Positions 20,245-21,594 of a DNA stretch of 21,594 nucleotides are shown piece after piece. Positions within the stretch are counted from its first letter, which is position 1; each line of letters opens with the position of its first letter. The DNA comes from CAYLLT01 sp964591605. Lineage in GTDB: Bacteria; Planctomycetota; Phycisphaerae; UBA1845; PWPN01. The notes under the pieces were generated by a model. The model ran no database searches. It saw only the letters and a list, made by a program, of their open reading frames with translations, and was not told where the DNA came from. The position numbers and the translations under genes are program-made. The stretch covers positions 1 to 21,594 of the forward strand of contig CAZQEN010000093.1 of assembly GCA_964591605.1 (NCBI GenBank). Direction: 5' to 3'.

Positions 20245-21594
20245 TCACTGACGGGCAAACCGGTCCGGCTGGGCGGGATTGGGGACGCCGGCAACGGGTT
20301 TGAATGGTTCAAGCCTGGCGCGGCGGATGTAGGTGGCCAGCGCGTCGCTGGGCCGGGTGCGCTGCTCATCCAGGATGAGCGCGGCGGCGAAGCGACCGAG
20401 TCTGCGATGGGCCGGGCCGGCCTGGGCGAAGTATTCCCGGTCGGGCAGGTCCGGCCGGATCGCGGCGAGCTGCCGGAGGGCTTCGCGCTGGCCGGGCGTG
20501 ACGATCTCGATGCGGCCGACCATGCTGCGGCGGATCTCGCCGGGGACGGACACACGGATCGGCAGATGAGCGTCCGTCCATTCGCGCGGAACCAGGAAGA
20601 GCAGGCGCAGCCCCTCATCGCGGAAGTACGAATGCTCCCAGGTCCGGAGCAGCGCATCGGCCTCGTCCCTGAACAGGCCGTCCGCCACCAGGGCTGCACG
20701 CAGCTCGTCCTGCAGGGTGGTCAAGGAGGAGCGGGTGTACTCGGATTCGTCGAAGATGCTGCGGACTGCAAGCGGGACCGCGGCGGAGCCGATCTGCAGC
20801 GGCCCGACGCCGTGGAAGGCAAGCCGGCCGCCCGCCGCCACATCGACCAGCCACAGACGGGGAATGGTCGCGTCGCTTGAAGACCGCATCTGACCGCAAA
20901 TCTGCAACCAGTCCTGCTGATCATCGAGGCGAGATACCCGCAGCGGGGCGTCCAGATGTCCAACGCCGCGGTAGAAGAGGTACTGCTCACTCTCGCCTTT
21001 GACGGTGGTCACGCGATCGCATTGAACATCGCGCGGGGCCACCCAGACGCGGCTGGTGGTGACGGGCACGGCCGCGTCGACGCCGACCTGAAGGCCACGC
21101 CAGGCCAGGCCGCCCGCTGTAAAGACCTCCGGGTCGGCGGAGGCGCCGCTCAGGTGCGGCATCGGCTCCAGCGGCCGGTTACCCACCGGCCGGCCGTCGA
21201 TGTCGGCCTCGGCGTGCGGGTAGAACTGCGTGAGCCAGCCGCCGCGAAAACGCACTTCCAGGTCAAGCGTCTGTGGACGCGGGGCGTCGGGCGGGAGATG
21301 GAAGTAGACGACTGGCGTTTCGAGACGCATGGTCACATCGAGGCGCGGCTGCGGTGTCGGCAGGCCTTTGCTTCCCGGCGCGGGGGCATTGGGCAGGATG
21401 TGCGGCGCGAAGTTGTGGACGAATGCAGGGAGCCGTTCAGTATCCACGTTGATCCCGCCGATGGCATCGCCCTTCTCGTTCTGCAGCGAGGTGAACGTAC
21501 CCCACTCGTGGATCACCACTGCCGGCTGGCCCATGCTGAACGAACACGAAACAAGCGCAGCCACGAGAGGTTCATTCGCGGCCAGAGATGAGAC
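20245..21594 (-). CDS. Conserved-looking secreted protein of unknown function (5' partial)
   Basis: The frame is open from the right edge of the window to the stop at 20245, giving at least 449 residues. The visible start (SLAANEPLVAALVSCSFSMGQPA) looks like the end of a signal peptide lacking its basic N-region, so the true start is probably outside the window; in-frame GTG 21564 is the fallback. The mature part begins VVIHEWGTFTSLQ, followed by beta-rich sequence (ETPVVYFHLPP, LEVRFRGGWLTQFYPHAEA, QYLFYRGVGHLDAPL) and a more helical C-terminus (SYFRDEGLRLLFLVPREWTD). I recall this HEWGTFTS type of protein as an uncharacterised family in Planctomycetota and related groups, but I cannot assign a role. 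It lies upstream of the TIM-barrel gene across a 232-base repeat-filled gap, so it is probably a separate unit. Confidence 0.8.
   Translation of the reverse strand, partial: VSSLAANEPLVAALVSCSFSMGQPAVVIHEWGTFTSLQNEKGDAIGGINVDTERLPAFVHNFAPHILPNAPAPGSKGLPTPQPRLDVTMRLETPVVYFHLPPDAPRPQTLDLEVRFRGGWLTQFYPHAEADIDGRPVGNRPLEPMPHLSGASADPEVFTAGGLAWRGLQVGVDAAVPVTTSRVWVAPRDVQCDRVTTVKGESEQYLFYRGVGHLDAPLRVSRLDDQQDWLQICGQMRSSSDATIPRLWLVDVAAGGRLAFHGVGPLQIGSAAVPLAVRSIFDESEYTRSSLTTLQDELRAALVADGLFRDEADALLRTWEHSYFRDEGLRLLFLVPREWTDAHLPIRVSVPGEIRRSMVGRIEIVTPGQREALRQLAAIRPDLPDREYFAQAGPAHRRLGRFAAALILDEQRTRPSDALATYIRRARLEPFKPVAGVPNPAQPDRFARQ

Noticed and set aside
20013..20699. Upstream extension of the TIM-barrel frame
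   Set aside because: It passes through intergenic repeats and the end of another gene; GGAGGAG before ATG 20012 and homology beginning there settle the start.
1..21594. tRNA, rRNA, CRISPR arrays, transposases
   Set aside because: I looked for cloverleaf-like pairs, evenly spaced direct repeats and transposase motifs and found none. A small non-coding RNA could be missed by eye.

Overview
This is about 21.6 kb of GC-rich chromosomal DNA (roughly mid-60s % GC by eye). It most likely comes from a member of the Planctomycetota, probably of Phycisphaerae type. The signs are two secreted proteins ending in planctomycete-style dockerin-like EF-hand tails, a Tat-exported Gfo/Idh/MocA protein beside a ThuA-like protein, a Tm-1-like protein with a TIM-barrel partner, and short palindromic and heptameric repeats between genes. 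This is inference from gene content; there is no rRNA or other phylogenetic marker. I saw no tRNA, rRNA, CRISPR array, transposase or phage gene.

Layout. (1) Positions 1-3013 hold a possible gene tail, a small PilZ protein, and a two-component pair read leftwards (NtrB-like histidine kinase, then a receiver-Fis response regulator overlapping it by 8 nt). (2) Positions 3014-3137 are a divergent control region with a perfect 6-3-6 inverted repeat. (3) Positions 3138-12092 are a rightward run of eight genes: a monohaem cytochrome c, an extended SDR reductase fused to an SCP2-like domain, an alpha/beta hydrolase, a short adenylate-forming (PaaK/LuxE-like) enzyme, an MqnD-like protein, a class III aminotransferase, a lipoprotein of unknown family and a membrane GT2 glycosyltransferase. 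From the SDR onward the genes overlap or lie within 15 nt of each other, so they are probably one transcript. (4) Positions 12104-15083 (minus strand) hold two secreted dockerin-tailed proteins, one a beta-helix protein. (5) Positions 15547-20012 (minus strand) hold a gene set read as TIM-barrel protein, ThuA-like protein, Gfo/Idh/MocA oxidoreductase, Tm-1-like (UPF0261) protein. (6) Positions 20245-21594 hold a conserved-looking secreted protein of unknown function whose 5' end probably lies outside the window.

How the genes may work together. The rightward operon contains the parts of a carboxylate to acyl-adenylate/thioester to aldehyde to amine route (ligase, thioester-reductase-like SDR, class III aminotransferase). 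It also contains an MqnD-like protein, from the family that makes 1,4-dihydroxy-6-naphthoate, itself a carboxylic acid. The SCP2 domain, lipoprotein and membrane glycosyltransferase suggest a lipophilic, envelope-linked product. This is the best candidate here for an undescribed pathway. The minus-strand cluster separately encodes the two halves that in the plant antiviral protein Tm-1 are fused into one chain.

Non-coding structure. The gap between the Gfo/Idh and UPF0261 genes is almost entirely a 185-bp MITE-like element with 46-bp inverted ends, each end able to form its own hairpin. A heptamer satellite (CTCANNT) flanks the thuA-like gene in opposite orientations. Other palindromic repeats lie at 3759-3777 and 20055-20210.
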